Part shown: positions 9,448-17,535 of the stretch, in pieces | Layout of the letters: each line of letters opens with the position of its first letter | How positions within the stretch are numbered: position 1 is the first letter of the stretch | NCBI RefSeq assembly: GCF_000403785.1 | Contig: NZ_APHJ01000021.1 | Coordinates: 434,001-498,000, forward strand | DNA from: Gillisia sp. CAL575 | Lineage (GTDB): Bacteria > Bacteroidota > Bacteroidia > Flavobacteriales > Flavobacteriaceae | Length of the DNA stretch: 64,000 nt | Reading direction: 5' to 3' | The notes under the pieces: model-generated | Told to the model about the DNA's origin: nothing | Databases searched by the model: none | The model's input: the letters and a program-made list of their open reading frames with translations, nothing else | Made by a program: the position numbers and the translations under genes

Positions 9448-10464
9448 TTAAAACTCGTACATCACTCCCACCCCCAATAATTGTTTAAACTGAATTTTTG
9501 GCCCTAAAGTTTCTAAGGTGCCATCGTCATTTGTGTCTTCTTTGAATTTTACATCGTCATCGTAAATTAGATGAGACCCTATATTAGCCTTTACAAATTC
9601 ATTAACCACCAAATTCAATTTCAGCTCCCAGTCAACATCTATGTTTCCAAACTTATTAAGATAATCTGTATAAAAACTTACCTGGTTCTCCAGATTCACA
9701 TTGGTAAAAACCTCTTTACTAAAATTGTTAGTTACCAATATCCCAACTTCTGTGCGCACATTTTCCCCTCTGGTAATAATATTCCCAATACTGTCTCTTA
9801 CAGCTGGAGTTACCCCAAACATGCCTTCATCTGCCAACCTTTGGTCTAAAACAAAAGTAGACTTATCTGTTAAAGGAGATAGATAAACGGTAAGATCTTC
9901 CTTAGGCGCAGAATACTCTGCACCTACCCCCAAAAACACATATCCAGGAGCCATAAAACTAGAGATCTCTTTGTCCCGTTGCGGGTATTTATAACCATTT
10001 GCAAACTGTGTTTTAAAATTGAATTTTGCAGAATACCTGAAATTTGAAGTAGAATCCCGCTTATATCCATAAGTGGAATTTAAGGAGATCTCATCATCTG
10101 TCTTTCTAACTTTTCTGCCGTCTTGAGCATTAAGCCCGTACCTTACAGTTGCAGATGTCTTCCAAAGCAAAAGATCCTTTTGAAATTTTCTTTCGAAATT
10201 TCCATAGAACAGGGCCGAAATTGAATTGTTACCTCCAGCATTCCAGTTTACAAATGCAACTTCATTCATATTTATACCAACAGAGTTCTTCTTAGACCAC
10301 ATCATCAAAATATCCTGACTATCTTCTTTAATAGAATCTGTTTTAGTACTATCTACAGCAGTAGTGTCCGAAATGGTTTTTGGTAAACGATTTCCAAATG
10401 TCATGGAAACGGAAAAAAGAAAAACTAATACTATGGGTATGATTGGGGTAAACTTAAATCTCAT
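9448..10464 (-). CDS. DUF3078 family outer-membrane beta-barrel protein
   Basis: A 338-residue exported protein. It has a signal peptide (residues 1 to about 24) and then a Ser/Thr/Asp-rich linker. The DUF3078 signature around WNAGGNNSISALFYGNFERKF and alternating beta strands follow, and the final residues GVGVMYEF match a barrel C-terminus ending in Phe. It is probably an outer-membrane barrel of unknown function. It lies 17 bp downstream of dxs and is likely co-transcribed with it. Confidence 0.82.
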   Translation of the reverse strand: MRFKFTPIIPIVLVFLFSVSMTFGNRLPKTISDTTAVDSTKTDSIKEDSQDILMMWSKKNSVGINMNEVAFVNWNAGGNNSISALFYGNFERKFQKDLLLWKTSATVRYGLNAQDGRKVRKTDDEISLNSTYGYKRDSTSNFRYSAKFNFKTQFANGYKYPQRDKEISSFMAPGYVFLGVGAEYSAPKEDLTVYLSPLTDKSTFVLDQRLADEGMFGVTPAVRDSIGNIITRGENVRTEVGILVTNNFSKEVFTNVNLENQVSFYTDYLNKFGNIDVDWELKLNLVVNEFVKANIGSHLIYDDDVKFKEDTNDDGTLETLGPKIQFKQLLGVGVMYEF

Positions 10465-10481
10465 TATAAATTAGGCTAGTA

Positions 10482-12257
10482 TTATTTTAAAAAGTCATTA
10501 ATGGCATCAACTATACTTCTAACGTCCAATTTAACGATTTCATATAATTCTTTCATACTTCCTTGTTCTATAAATTGATCTGGAATTCCCAAACATTTAA
10601 TCTGACTGGTATAATTGTATTTCGCAGCGAATTCTAAAACTGCACTTCCAAATCCTCCAGAGATGGCTCCTTCCTCCACTGTAACCACTTTTTTAAATTT
10701 CGAAAACATTTTATGCAGCATAACTTCATCTAATGGTTTTATAAAACCTGCATCATAATGAGCTACTTTAACTTTGGCATTCAGGGATACAATTGCCTGC
10801 TTAACATTTTCAGCAATAGTTCCCACACTAATTACTGCTAAGTCTGTTCCTTCTCTCAGCAATTCTCCCTTCCCTAGCTTCAGTTTTTTGAATTCCTGCT
10901 TCCAATCTAAGCGCACTCCTCTTCCCCGAGGATAGCGGATTACTAATGGATGTTGTAAGTTTATTTGCGAGGTGTATAACAAATTTCGTAATTCCACCTC
11001 ATCGCGAGGCGCAGCAATTATTAAATTTGGGATACATCTTAAATAAGCAATGTCAAAAACACCATGATGCGTAGCTCCATCTTCTCCCACCAAACCGGCT
11101 CTATCTAAGCAAAAGATCACCGGAAGATCCTGTATTGCAACATCATGTATCACTTGGTCGTATGCACGTTGTAAAAATGTAGAATAAATAGCACAATACA
11201 CAACAAATCCCTGCGTACTCATTCCTGCAGACAAGGTAACCGCATGCTGTTCTGCTATCCCAACATCAAAAGCTCTTTCAGGAAAAGCTTCCATCATATA
11301 TTTTAAAGAACTCCCCGTTGGCATTGCTGGAGTAATCCCTATTATTTTTTCGTTTTTTTTAGCTAATTCTACTAAAGTCAGTCCAAAAACGTCTTGATAT
11401 TTTAAAGGTAATCCGGCTGAGTTAGAAGGTAATAACTCACCTGTTTCGGGAGTGAATTTTCCCGGAGCATGGTACTTTACCTGATCTTCTTCAGCTTTCT
11501 TCAAGCCTTTTCCTTTGGTAGTAATGACATGAAGGAATTTTGGGCCTTGTATTTTTTTTAATTCCTCAAAAGTCTTTAGTAATCCTTGAATATCGTGACC
11601 GTCTACAGGGCCAAAATAATTAAAATTCAAAGCCTCAACCATATTGTCTTGCTGTGGTTTGTGACCAACTTTTGCTTTTGTAAGATATTGTTTTAATGCA
11701 CCCACGCTAGGATCTATTCCAATAGCATTATCATTTAATATCACCAACAAGTTGGCTTTGCTCACTCCGGCATGATTCAAGCCTTCAAAAGCCATCCCGC
11801 TAGCAATAGAAGCATCTCCTATAACTGCAATGTGCTGCTTGTTAAATTCTCCTTTCAAATTTGAAGCAATTGCCATTCCTAATGCAGCAGAAATAGAAGT
11901 AGAAGAATGCCCAACTCCAAAAGTATCATATTTACTTTCAGATCTCTTGGGAAATCCGCTTAGACCATGTAATTGTCTGTTAGTATCAAATATATCGCGT
12001 CTTCCAGTAAGAATCTTATGCCCATAAGCTTGATGGCCTACATCCCAAACCAAGAGGTCATTGGGAGTGTTAAAGGCATAATGCAGAGCAATGGTTAGCT
12101 CTATAACCCCTAAACTAGCACCTAAATGCCCCTCTTTAGTAGCTACGATATCTATGATGAATTTCCTGAGTTCCTTTGCCAGAATCGGTAATTCTTCGAT
12201 AGAAAGTTTGCGTAGATCTAATGGGGAATCAATATTATTTAAAATACTTTTTTCCAT
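10482..12257 (-). CDS. dxs: 1-deoxy-D-xylulose-5-phosphate synthase
   Basis: This enzyme joins pyruvate and glyceraldehyde-3-phosphate with thiamine diphosphate, the first step of the MEP isoprenoid pathway. Visible signatures are DVGHQAYGHKILTGRRD in the N-terminal domain, the ThDP-binding GDASIASGMAFEGLNHAG, the central FDVGIAEQHAVTLSAG pyrimidine-binding motif, and the C-terminal transketolase domain (EEGAISGGFGSAVLEF). I place the start at ATG 12257 (591 residues); the frame also opens at a TTG (12266), but that TTG lies inside a TACCTTTG promoter box. Followed by the DUF3078 gene and divergent from tadA. Confidence 0.96.
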   Translation of the reverse strand: MEKSILNNIDSPLDLRKLSIEELPILAKELRKFIIDIVATKEGHLGASLGVIELTIALHYAFNTPNDLLVWDVGHQAYGHKILTGRRDIFDTNRQLHGLSGFPKRSESKYDTFGVGHSSTSISAALGMAIASNLKGEFNKQHIAVIGDASIASGMAFEGLNHAGVSKANLLVILNDNAIGIDPSVGALKQYLTKAKVGHKPQQDNMVEALNFNYFGPVDGHDIQGLLKTFEELKKIQGPKFLHVITTKGKGLKKAEEDQVKYHAPGKFTPETGELLPSNSAGLPLKYQDVFGLTLVELAKKNEKIIGITPAMPTGSSLKYMMEAFPERAFDVGIAEQHAVTLSAGMSTQGFVVYCAIYSTFLQRAYDQVIHDVAIQDLPVIFCLDRAGLVGEDGATHHGVFDIAYLRCIPNLIIAAPRDEVELRNLLYTSQINLQHPLVIRYPRGRGVRLDWKQEFKKLKLGKGELLREGTDLAVISVGTIAENVKQAIVSLNAKVKVAHYDAGFIKPLDEVMLHKMFSKFKKVVTVEEGAISGGFGSAVLEFAAKYNYTSQIKCLGIPDQFIEQGSMKELYEIVKLDVRSIVDAINDFLK

Positions 12258-12263
12258 GAAAAG

Positions 12264-12271
12264 CAAAGGTA
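12264..12271 (-). promoter_or_regulatory. -7 box of dxs
   Basis: Read on the minus strand this is TACCTTTG, an exact TAnnTTTG match, 6 nt before the dxs ATG. The predicted transcript would be leaderless or nearly so. It lies back to back with the tadA box at 12285-12292. Confidence 0.5.
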
Positions 12272-12284
12272 CATTTTGAATTTG

Positions 12285-12292
12285 TATTTTTG
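12285..12292 (+). promoter_or_regulatory. -7 box of tadA
   Basis: TATTTTTG matches TAnnTTTG and ends 3 nt before the tadA ATG at 12296, so the predicted mRNA starts at or within the first codons. A TTG that would extend the gene upstream is part of this box, which argues for the ATG start. Confidence 0.5.
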
Positions 12293-12295
12293 GAT

Positions 12296-12745
12296 ATGCA
12301 ATTGATTTTTGACGACGAGTATTTTATGCGAAAAGCCTTAGATGAGGCTTCTTACGCTTACGAAAAAGGAGAAATTCCTGTTGGGGTAGTAATTGTAATA
12401 AATCAGCAGATCATCGCGCGGGGGCACAACCTTACCGAAATGCTGAATGATGTAACTGCTCATGCCGAAATGCAGGCAATAACCGCTGCTGCTAATTTTT
12501 TAGGCGGAAAATATCTGAAGGATTGCACAATGTATGTAACCTTAGAGCCTTGCCAGATGTGTGCAGGTGCTTTATACTGGAGCCAGCTTTCCAATTTAAT
12601 CTTTGCGGCTACAGATCATGAACGTGGATATAGGAAAATGGGTGGGCAATTACATCCAAAAACAACTGTGAAAACTGGAATAATGGAAGAAGAATCTTCT
12701 AAACTTCTTAAACGCTTCTTTATTGAACGCAGGAATTTGAATTAG
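12296..12745 (+). CDS. tadA: tRNA-specific adenosine deaminase
   Basis: A 149-residue zinc deaminase that converts A34 to inosine in tRNA-Arg(ACG). The catalytic zinc site is complete: H56-A-E58 (TAHAEMQ), with C86 and C89 in PCQMCAG; E58 is the proton shuttle. The length fits TadA. ATG 12296 is chosen because the upstream in-frame TTG overlaps the promoter box. Divergent from dxs with 38 bp between the start codons. Some related flavobacterial proteins act on other nucleobases (guanine deaminase-like), but the sequence best fits TadA. Confidence 0.93.
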   Translation: MQLIFDDEYFMRKALDEASYAYEKGEIPVGVVIVINQQIIARGHNLTEMLNDVTAHAEMQAITAAANFLGGKYLKDCTMYVTLEPCQMCAGALYWSQLSNLIFAATDHERGYRKMGGQLHPKTTVKTGIMEEESSKLLKRFFIERRNLN

Positions 12746-12772
12746 ATTTTTTATTAGAAATTCTGACTCAAT

Positions 12773-12923
12773 GAGATCCTTCGGCCAGCTCAGGATGATA
12801 AACCCTTGTCATTCCGACAAAGTAGGAATCCATTATAAACCAAAATATTATTCCGCTGAGATCCTTCGCTCCGCTATGCTACGCTCAGGATGACAAAAGT
12901 CATTCCTATCGGGAGAGGAATCT
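12773..12923. repeat. Composite short dispersed repeat (REP-like)
   Basis: Four alternating units: GAGATCCTTCG...CTCAGGATGA (12773-12799), GTCATTCCGAC...AGGAATCC (12807-12831), a second GAGATCCTTCG...CTCAGGATGACA (12857-12895) and a second GTCATTCCTATC...GAGGAATCT (12899-12923). Each unit is a small imperfect hairpin (ATCCT/AGGAT or ATTCC/GGAAT). Such units are dispersed in many Bacteroidetes intergenic regions. Confidence 0.7.
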
Positions 12924-12930
12924 AGTTTAA

Positions 12931-12980
12931 ATAAAACCCCCTTCAAAAAGTAGTTTTATTACTCCGTGAAGGGTTTATTT
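12931..12980 (-). terminator. Terminator of the polysaccharide locus
   Basis: Read on the minus strand, AAACCCTTCA (12976-12967) pairs with TGAAGGGGGTTT (12945-12934), with two extra G residues in the second arm, and is followed by TATTT. It lies just after the stop of the sugar transporter and probably ends the operon. Confidence 0.65.
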
Positions 12981-12994
12981 GTATTATAAATACT

Positions 12995-14395
12995 TTATGA
13001 TTTCAAAGATTCCTCAGGAATATCCCACATATCTTCAAGCTCTTCTAAAGTTTTTCCTTTTGTTTCAGGGATATATTTATAGGTAAAAAATATAATTCCC
13101 AAGATGAATACTGAAAAGATAAAATATGGTAAAGATCCATTCCAAAAATCACTTGCGTTCACTTCACTTTCAGCAACCATTGGGAAAGATTGAGTTACCA
13201 TATAATTTGCTGCCCATTGTGCGGCAACTGCAATAGACATAGCGGCGCTTCTTATATTATTTGGGAACATTTCTGAAAGAATCACCCAAACAACTGGGCC
13301 CATAGACATAGCGAAAGAGGCTATAAATAACAATACTCCTATTAGGGATAGTATTCCTACAGAGTTGGTCATTAAGGTGGTTCCTAATAATATAAATCCA
13401 GCTAACATTCCTACCGCTCCAATATATAAAAGTGGCTTTCTACCAAACCTATCTACAGTGGCCATCGCAACAAAAGTGAATACTAAATTGATTCCTGCTA
13501 ATAATACTTGTTGTAGCAACACATCATCCTTTCCAAAACCTAAGGCTTTTTCAAAGATATCGGCTCCATAATATAACACCGCATTGATCCCTGTGAATTG
13601 CTGCAACATAGAAAGAACTGTACCTATAGCTATAATTGCAAAAACACCTTTTGCGAAAATACTCACCTTCAATTTGTTATTGTCTTTCTGAAGTGATTTC
13701 TCAATCTCGATAATTTCATTTTCAGCAATCTCTGCACCATGAATTCTGGTTAGGACTTTTAATGCATCAGATCTCAAACCTTTCATAGCAAGCCAACGCG
13801 GACTTTTAGGCACAAAGAATAATAAAAATAGAAATGATAAACTTGGAATAAGTTCAGACCAGAACATCATTCTCCAACCAGACTGAATATTTTCTGCTTC
13901 CGTAGCGCTATTACCAATAAAATAGGTCGCTAAAAAAACCACAAAGAAACCAACTACAATCGCTAGTTGGTAATAAGTAACTAAGGTCCCTCTAATTTTC
14001 GCAGGAGCGATTTCAGCAATATAAGTTGGGGCATTCATAGATGCTATTCCAATCCCTAAACCTCCAATAATTCTGAATACTACCAATAAGCTTACAGATT
14101 CTGGCAAAAAGGCTGGCAATCCAGAACCCCATGCGGAAATAGAAAATAATATCGCGGAAATGATCAACGAATATTTTCTCCCTATCCCCTTACTAAGTGG
14201 TCCCGATAAGATTGCACCCACAAAACAACCAATTAAGGCACTACCAACAACCCAACCTTTCATTCCTGCATCCAAATCGAAATACTGGCTAAAATAGTAT
14301 TGTGATCCGTTAATTACTCCGGTGTCATATCCAAAGAGTAAACCCCCTAAGGCGGAAACAATGGTGATTAAAATTAGAAATGTCTGGTTTTTCAT
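12995..14395 (-). CDS. MFS sugar:H+ symporter (sugar porter family)
   Basis: A 466-residue, 12-helix major facilitator. Sugar-porter signatures are GGLLFGYDTGVI in TM1, GRKYS in loop 2-3, PKSPRWL after TM6, QQFTGINAVLYYG in TM7, a second GRKP after TM8 and PETKGKTLEE at the C-terminus. It is predicted to carry glucose (or xylose/galactose type monosaccharide) into the cytoplasm. As the last gene of the polysaccharide locus, 28 bp after the GH16 gene, it would import the glucose freed by the glycosidases. Exact sugar is inference. Confidence 0.92.
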   Translation of the reverse strand: MKNQTFLILITIVSALGGLLFGYDTGVINGSQYYFSQYFDLDAGMKGWVVGSALIGCFVGAILSGPLSKGIGRKYSLIISAILFSISAWGSGLPAFLPESVSLLVVFRIIGGLGIGIASMNAPTYIAEIAPAKIRGTLVTYYQLAIVVGFFVVFLATYFIGNSATEAENIQSGWRMMFWSELIPSLSFLFLLFFVPKSPRWLAMKGLRSDALKVLTRIHGAEIAENEIIEIEKSLQKDNNKLKVSIFAKGVFAIIAIGTVLSMLQQFTGINAVLYYGADIFEKALGFGKDDVLLQQVLLAGINLVFTFVAMATVDRFGRKPLLYIGAVGMLAGFILLGTTLMTNSVGILSLIGVLLFIASFAMSMGPVVWVILSEMFPNNIRSAAMSIAVAAQWAANYMVTQSFPMVAESEVNASDFWNGSLPYFIFSVFILGIIFFTYKYIPETKGKTLEELEDMWDIPEESLKS

Positions 14396-14423
14396 TGTTG
14401 AAGAATTTGGTGGTAATATATTT

Positions 14424-15179
14424 TTATAATTTTGTAACCTTAATGTAATCTACGTAAAGTTTTTGAGGCAATGCATAATCATCCACAACTGCACCTCCTA
14501 AATTCCCACCAACTGCTAGATTGATCAAGAAATAAAAGGGTTTTCTAAAAGGATAATGTTTTTCATCATACTCTTTTGGAACAAATGTGTACAACAATAC
14601 CTCATCTACATAGAATTTGATATTGTCTTTACTCCAATCTGCCTTAAAAATATGAAAACCATCTTCTATCCCTTCAATTTTCGATTTTTTAGTATTTACA
14701 GTATTGCCATGACTTATTGGTGTATGAAGTGTAGTAAACACCACGCCAGGCTCTTTACCTACATATTCCATAATATCTATTTCTCCAGAAGCTGGCCAAC
14801 CAACTTCATTCACATCTGCTCCCAACATCCAAAGTGCCGGCCAAAAACCTTTAGCAGTTGCTAATTTAGCTCTAACCTCAATACTTCCATATTGAAATTC
14901 AATTTTATTTTTGGTATTGATTTTACCTGAGAAATATCGCTCACCTTTTTTTACTGCCGTAATCACCAGATTTCCGTCTTCTACTTTAACATATTCTCTA
15001 TCATAGATCTGAAGCTCATTATTTCCCCAACCGCATAGATTTGGGCACCCATCCCCTTCCTCATAACTCCAATGATCCATGTTAAGGGAATTTCCATTAA
15101 AATTATCCTGAAAGATCTTTGGTGCGCAAGATGTGAATGGCAACAGGCTTATTACAAGAATTGCTAATTTGTAATTCAT
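14424..15179 (-). CDS. GH16 endo-beta-glucanase lipoprotein (laminarinase-like)
   Basis: A 251-residue glycoside hydrolase family 16 enzyme. ATG 15179 is preferred over the upstream TTG (15191) because it gives a clean lipoprotein signal with lipobox LPFTSC (Cys18). The catalytic motif is GEIDIMEYVG, with nucleophile E133, D135 and acid/base E138. WPALWMLG and the terminal jelly-roll strands are typical of laminarinases. It would be membrane-anchored and cut internal beta-1,3 (or mixed beta-1,3/1,4) bonds. It lies 12 bp downstream of the GH3 gene. Confidence 0.92.
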   Translation of the reverse strand: MNYKLAILVISLLPFTSCAPKIFQDNFNGNSLNMDHWSYEEGDGCPNLCGWGNNELQIYDREYVKVEDGNLVITAVKKGERYFSGKINTKNKIEFQYGSIEVRAKLATAKGFWPALWMLGADVNEVGWPASGEIDIMEYVGKEPGVVFTTLHTPISHGNTVNTKKSKIEGIEDGFHIFKADWSKDNIKFYVDEVLLYTFVPKEYDEKHYPFRKPFYFLINLAVGGNLGGAVVDDYALPQKLYVDYIKVTKL

Positions 15180-15191
15180 GAAATGATCCAA

Positions 15192-17471
15192 TTAATTTTT
15201 AAATTTAAAGTTAGAAGACTTTAAATCTATGGAATTTCCTCCAACAAATATATTAAATTCTCCATCTTCAACTTCCCAAACTCTGTTAGCAGTATAAAAT
15301 TCTAACATTTTTGTTGTGATAGGGAATGTTACAGTTTTACTTTCTCCCGGCTCCAGCTCTACTAACTGAAAGCCTTTCAGCTCCTTTACAGGTCTTGTTC
15401 TGCTCCCGATAATGTCCTGAAGATATAATTGTACCACTTCTTTTCCTTTTACTTTCCCAGTATTTTTTATCGTGATCGTAGCTTCTATATTATTTTCTGA
15501 ATTCATTTCAGTTCTTGAAAGGGATAAATCACCATATTCAAATTGCGTATAGCTCAACCCATATCCAAAAGGATACAACGCATCTTTCTTAACATCGGTA
15601 TAATGAGAATAGGTTACATGTTCGCCATTTGTAGGTCTTCCAGTATTTTTTTGATTATAGTATAAAGGTTCCTGCCCTACTAATCTAGGAAATGATACCG
15701 GTAATTTTCCTGAAGGATTGTATTTTCCGAATAGCACATCTGCAATCGCATTTCCACTTTCTGACCCCAATTGCCATGCTACAACAATAGCTGGAAGATT
15801 TTCTGATGCCCAAGAGATCTCCATTGGTCTTCCGTTAATAAGCACCAAAACTATATTGCTATTTACCTTTTTAATTTCTTCTAAAAGTTCCTGCTGAAGA
15901 CCAGCCAAACCAATTTTCGCCTGACTTCTTCCCTCTCCAGCTTGAAATGCATCTTCTCCCAGTACCATTACCACTAATTCTGAATTCTTAGCAAGCTCTA
16001 TAGCCGCTTGAAATCCAGATCTATCAGAAGTATTAATATCTAATGGTAATAAAAAGGATCGTTCGCTAGTTCCTAAAATAGTCCCTAAAGCATATTCTAC
16101 CTTCGTATTCTTGTTCACTGCGCCTTTTATTCCTTCTAATACAGAAACTGCAGAATTTGCTTCTCCTTGTGCTCTCCAATTTCCAATTGGTGCATCTTTA
16201 TCATTAGCCAAAGGTCCAATAACAGCGATAGATTTCACAGTGTTATTTATTGGTAATAATTGTTTTTCATTCTTCAGAAGTACAATAGATTTTGCGGCAA
16301 TTGTTCTTGCTTCCTTTCTATGATCTTCATAAGATATATTCTTTTTAACATCTGGGTTAGAGTATTTATAAGGATCTTCAAAAAGGCCTAATTTAAACTT
16401 TACCCTTAAAACTCGCTTTACCGCGTCATCAATTAATGTTTCTTCTATGCTTCCTTCTTTAACTAATTCAGCAAGACTGGATTCATAAGCGCCGCCTTCC
16501 ATATCCATATCGCTTCCTGCATTCATGGCAATTTGTGCAGCATGCTTTTTGTCCTTCGCAAAACCATGATCTATCATTTCAGTAATAGAAGCCCAATCTG
16601 AAACCATAAAGCCTTTCCAATCCCATTCCCCTTTTAAAAGATCTCTTTGTAGATACTTGTTTCCTGTTGATGGAATTCCATCAATTTCATTAAAAGAGTT
16701 CATAAAAGTTGCTACCCCCGCCTCGGCTGCAGCTTTAAATGGAGGAAGGACTGAGTTTTGTAACTCATTCTCACCTAAATTTACCGTATTATAATCTCTT
16801 CCCGCTTCAGCAAAACCATATCCAGCAAAATGCTTAGCAGTTGCTGCTATTGTAAGATCTCCTGCCAGATCGTCTCCCTGATATCCTTTTATTTTAGCAA
16901 CACCAACTACAGAGGTAAGATAAGGATCTTCCCCTGAACCTTCCATAATTCGTCCCCAACGTGCATCCCTGGAAACATCTATCATTGGTGAAAAAGTCCA
17001 GTTCACTCCTTCTGCAACAGATTCTATAGCTGCAATACGGGCAGAACGTTCCATTGCATCCAAATCCCAACTTGCTGTTTCGCCCAGAGGAATAGGAAAA
17101 ATAGTTTTATAACCGTGAATTACATCGTATCCAAAAATCAAAGGGATCTTCATTCTCGAATTTTCCATGACCAGTTTTTGTGCTTCTCTTGTTGCTTCAA
17201 CAGAAAGCACATTTAACATGGAGCCCACCAGACCATTTTTGAGATTGTCTTCTTTTTGCTTACTACCAAGTTCTGATGCAGGACCTGTTAGGTCCCAACT
17301 ACCGTTGTATTGCACCAACTGTCCAACTTTCTCTTCTAAAGTCATTAAAGACAGGACAGAATCTATTTTCATTTCTATATTTTCAATAGAACTAGGAATT
17401 TTAGAATTCTGACCAAATGTTGTTAGGCAGCTTAATAGAAGGGTTATAATATATAAGGTTTGCTTTTTCAT
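15192..17471 (-). CDS. GH3 beta-glucosidase (BglX-like)
   Basis: A 759-residue exported enzyme with a signal peptide (residues 1 to about 20, LLSCLTTFGQ). The GH3 N-terminal TIM barrel has KHFAGYG and the nucleophile D292 in GFMVSDWAS. The GH3 C-terminal domain (LLKNEKQLLPI, GEDAFQAGEGRSQ) follows, and a fibronectin-III-like tail (from about residue 660) ends near FVGGNS. It is expected in the periplasm, releasing glucose from laminari-oligosaccharides made by the GH16 enzymes. It sits 64 bp after the PKD-GH16 gene and before the second GH16. Confidence 0.93.
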   Translation of the reverse strand: MKKQTLYIITLLLSCLTTFGQNSKIPSSIENIEMKIDSVLSLMTLEEKVGQLVQYNGSWDLTGPASELGSKQKEDNLKNGLVGSMLNVLSVEATREAQKLVMENSRMKIPLIFGYDVIHGYKTIFPIPLGETASWDLDAMERSARIAAIESVAEGVNWTFSPMIDVSRDARWGRIMEGSGEDPYLTSVVGVAKIKGYQGDDLAGDLTIAATAKHFAGYGFAEAGRDYNTVNLGENELQNSVLPPFKAAAEAGVATFMNSFNEIDGIPSTGNKYLQRDLLKGEWDWKGFMVSDWASITEMIDHGFAKDKKHAAQIAMNAGSDMDMEGGAYESSLAELVKEGSIEETLIDDAVKRVLRVKFKLGLFEDPYKYSNPDVKKNISYEDHRKEARTIAAKSIVLLKNEKQLLPINNTVKSIAVIGPLANDKDAPIGNWRAQGEANSAVSVLEGIKGAVNKNTKVEYALGTILGTSERSFLLPLDINTSDRSGFQAAIELAKNSELVVMVLGEDAFQAGEGRSQAKIGLAGLQQELLEEIKKVNSNIVLVLINGRPMEISWASENLPAIVVAWQLGSESGNAIADVLFGKYNPSGKLPVSFPRLVGQEPLYYNQKNTGRPTNGEHVTYSHYTDVKKDALYPFGYGLSYTQFEYGDLSLSRTEMNSENNIEATITIKNTGKVKGKEVVQLYLQDIIGSRTRPVKELKGFQLVELEPGESKTVTFPITTKMLEFYTANRVWEVEDGEFNIFVGGNSIDLKSSNFKFKN

Positions 17472-17535
17472 ATTTGATAAATAAATACCTGGAGGAAACT
17501 ATTTCCTCCAGATAATCTTGGCTAATACATTTTAA

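Noticed and set aside
12257-12292. TTG start codons for dxs (12266) and tadA (12290)
   Set aside because: Both TTG codons lie within TAnnTTTG promoter boxes, and ATG codons a few bases downstream give the family-typical N-termini.
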